From the NCBI GenBank assembly GCA_028622995.1, contig JAJQJQ010000038.1:1488001-1552000 (forward strand): a DNA stretch of 64,000 nucleotides. The letters run 5' to 3'. The DNA is from Panagrolaimus kolymaensis. Lineage: Eukaryota; Nematoda; Chromadorea; Rhabditida; Panagrolaimidae. The translations under genes were made by a program, and so were the position numbers. The notes beneath the pieces were generated by a model. It did no database searches. It had not been told where the DNA came from and saw only the letters and a list, made by a program, of their open reading frames with translations. Positions 61,301 to 64,000 of this stretch are shown here, one piece after another (within the stretch, counting starts at the first letter, position 1; each line of letters begins with the position of its first letter).

Positions 61301-64000
61301 GAGCCACGCCGAAAACAGACGCGCATTATTATAACAAAAAAAAAAACAAGATTTTCGCGCCGATATCGGTCATGACAATTTTTTTTTGGTTGAACAACAC
61401 TTGTTTTTCCTGACCGCATGATTCAAATATACGCATATACGCACTGATACTCGCTACTGTTTGACTGACGACATAGGGCAAAAAAAAAAGAAAAAGAGGA
61501 AAAATTGAGGGTGAAAAAGATAGATGAGATTGGATAGGACGTACTGCCGCCGCTGCTGTGGTAATTGGCGCGACAACATTATCGTCGTTGTCATTGTCGT
61601 CGTGATGTGATGACTGACTATTACTGTTTGCGCGGCCTCGGCCACGCCAATCAGGATATTCAAAAACCCCAATTCGAAAAAAAAAGACAAAGGAGGTCGT
61701 TAATCAATAAGCTGTTAGAGGCGCGCAATGGCAAAAACATTTTTTTTGTTTCTTCATTTCTTTTTTCTTCATAGACACTGTTGTGCCAATTCGCTTCTAT
61801 CAATGGTTAGCAGGAAAAAGAAGAAAAAGAAAAAAATGCGCAAGCACATACTAAAACCTAGGTCACTCAATTGCCGGAACTTTTTTATTATTTATTCCTC
61901 ATCATTCATTTCTTTTGTTCTGTTTATAAAGGAATAACCTGCGCAAAGTTGAGTTGCCATCGCCATCAACTAACAAAATAGTGATGTTGGTTGGTGTTGG
62001 CATAAGTGATGAGAAAACGCTATCGTTGTGATTTCATATTTTTTTAAAGAAGAAAAAGAAAACAGTTTTGCCACTAAAAAATATTTTAAAAAAGTTAAGA
62101 TTCAGAACAAATAAAAAAGATTGGTACTTTTAACTTTCATGCATTCACTATCGTCCATCCGTCGTCTATCAATTGACGTTCTGAATGTTAAAGGTTGAGC
62201 CTCAATCAAAAAGTATATAAAAATTTCTCCGCCTTTTTTTCGCTTGAAAATATAACAACTTTGCCGCTGCCGCTGTCGCCTGTCTTCAACAATTATGTTC
62301 GCGCAAACAACGAACAAGAACAACAATTTTAGGAAATATAAAAAAAAAATCGAGGAAAAATAGAGGAGATTGAAGTGAGAGCCTTGATTTCACATAGAAA
62401 CACACACAAAAATAACCTCGGTCATCCAAGGTCATATATATCACAAAAGCAATGGAGAATAGAATTTTTTGTTTTGTATTTGAGTTTTATAAAACATGTC
62501 AAATCAGTAATAGTCAGTTTCACGTCACCTATTATCATTCTTATCTCTTCTCTTTTTTTTAATGATAAGGTTCATTCACTCCTTTTTATTACCGTATCAG
62601 TACGAGAAAGAGAGAAAAAAGTGATGGCGCATATGCGATAAAGAAAGAGACTATAAAATTTTTTTCTTTCTCTCCTTTTTTTTCGACTGGCCATAGCTGC
62701 TTGTCAAAAAAAAAAGAGGAAGGGAGAAAAGGAGTTGTCGCTGACTGATTTCCGCGCAGTCAGTCAGTTAGTGTCTTCTTGGTGCATAAATAACTGATCC
62801 GTAAAAATAAAATATAAAAAAATAGGCAAGTGGAAGCATCAGCAAGCAGCAGCAGCTGCGTTTTTCGATATCTCTTAGTTGGTCGTTGCTTGCTGCGCAA
62901 TGATGACTGACTATTTTTCTCGCCGCCACTGCCGCTGTCAAATAACACCCATAGCTCGTCGCATTCAATTCATTGATAATAATGGGTACAGTAGAGAAAA
63001 TAAAATAGGAATAAAAAAATATAAGAGGAGACAACACTGTTAGCACGAACTAAAAAGATGGGTTATAAAACTGCTTGGCAAAAATGCTGAAAATGATGAT
63101 GTTGATGAGAAGAACGTCGTTTGCTGCTGCTTGCTTGCTGTTGTTGTTGTGTACACGGACGTTAGTAGTAGCGCAACCAATTTTTTTTCCAACAAGGAGA
63201 TTAGGTTACCACATATGAGAGTAGTAGATTTTTCACTGATGCATCTTTCCCGGGGTCGATATATAGAATATAATAGAAAAGAGGAAGGGGAGAAAAGGTT
63301 TTTTGTTGTTTGTGGGTTAGTGTTAGTACAACAACATCTATCTATCTATCTTTTTCGTTGTTGAGTGATTTTAAATTTACACAAGCATTTCTTCTTCTCA
63401 CCTCATTTCATAAACCTTCAAAAAAGGGTATAGAAAATGAAAAATAAAATTATTGTAAAATAAACTAAAAAATTAAGTATAAATGAATGAATAAAAAAAA
63501 TTTAAACATCACTAAAAAAATTCTATTTACAAACAACCAAAAGCATTTTAATAAATAGAAAAAAGAAGCTGATTAATTGTGATGTCTAAACATTTAACTT
63601 TGGCCATTATTATTAACAGAAATAGATAGGTAGAAAAAATTTAAGGCGATTTTTGAAATAAAACAACAGTTCATTAATGTTTGTTATAAGAAAAATGAAA
63701 ATACGTCATTATTATTTATTGTTTTCTCCTTGCTGCTTGGGGTTGCTGCTGCTAGTGGCTGATTAGAGGATAAAAAGATACAAAAAAAATTTCGAGGCCC
63801 AAAAATAAATAAAAAAATAAATAAATATTCAACGATTGTTGCAAAAAAAATAATAAATAACAAAAAGATAATGACACAAAAAATGTTAAGTTTTTCTAGC
63901 AAAATTTCAAAAAAAGATTTTTTTGATCAAAAAACAAAGAAAATGAAAAAAAGCAAGAAAGCTTTAAGGAGAAAAAAAAATTCAGTGGCAGTAACATCAG
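58350..64000. other. 5.6 kb gene-poor right end, upstream of the GATA gene
   Basis: No exon chain is recognised on either strand. It starts with the 5' part of the GATA exon (acceptor ending at 58409) and probably includes that gene's promoter and possibly further 5' exons. The sequence has many CAGC/GTTG trinucleotide-like patches (for example 62840-62945 and 63120-63150) and A/T homopolymers. Open frames up to 106 codons look spurious. Confidence 0.45.

Noticed and set aside
1..64000. tRNA, rRNA, snRNA or CRISPR features
   Set aside because: I looked for tRNA B-box-like GTTCRA words, known miRNA seeds and direct-repeat arrays and found none convincing. A covariance-model scan (tRNAscan-SE, Rfam) was not possible and could still find small RNA genes.

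Overview
This 64 kb window is nuclear DNA from a nematode. The evidence is AT-rich sequence, very short introns ending in TTTTAG, candidate spliced-leader acceptors just upstream of several start codons, and a set of proteins that matches animal, often nematode, orthologues (GABA-B receptor, Rap GEF PXF-1, PAT-6 parvin, EGL-18/ELT-6-type GATA factor, nematode-like small Cys-rich secreted proteins). I cannot name the species; a clade IV or tylenchid-type genome is only a guess.

Layout, left to right. 475-5198 (+) is a GABA-B receptor subunit 2 gene (gbb-2). Its 0.7 kb eleventh intron holds an oppositely oriented gene for a small Ly6/three-finger-like surface protein (3518-4133, -). Next come a small secreted Cys-rich protein (6172-6661, +) and a quiescin sulfhydryl oxidase (7202-9412, -). 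An 8.4 kb gene-poor stretch (9413-17849) contains a 1.16 kb near-perfect palindromic element flanked by TA and a 0.4 kb GC-rich inverted repeat. pxf-1 (17850-26525, -, 14 exons) is divergent from rack-1 (27239-28320, +). Three more plus-strand genes follow: an ATAD1/MSP1 AAA ATPase, GABA transaminase gta-1, and the mitochondrial amidotransferase subunit GatA/QRSL1. Parvin pat-6 (34931-36236, -) is convergent on GatA. A 20-exon calcium-channel alpha2-delta gene (38397-43679, +) is followed by a gene-poor region with a second, older 1.66 kb palindrome whose two arms each carry the same 46-codon reading frame. The right end has a type I membrane protein with a Ly6/activin-receptor-like ectodomain (48059-48801, +), atlastin (49709-51652, -), a TM9SF3-type nonaspanin (52471-54653, +), a GATA transcription factor (56758-58349, -) and 5.6 kb without a recognisable gene.

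Functional themes are mixed. GABA-B receptor and GABA transaminase concern GABA signalling; alpha2-delta belongs to synaptic calcium entry; parvin and PXF-1 to integrin/Rap adhesion; atlastin, TM9SF, QSOX and MSP1 to membrane and secretory-pathway upkeep. I see no operon-like gene cluster. Exon boundaries were placed by hand from splice consensus, reading phase and family homology; every multi-exon model below sums to a whole number of codons. Points worth a second look are the two large palindromes, the nested Ly6-like gene, loss of the Fe-S cysteines in GABA transaminase, a class I PDZ ligand at the GBB-2 C terminus, and a GC-AG intron in the TM9SF gene.
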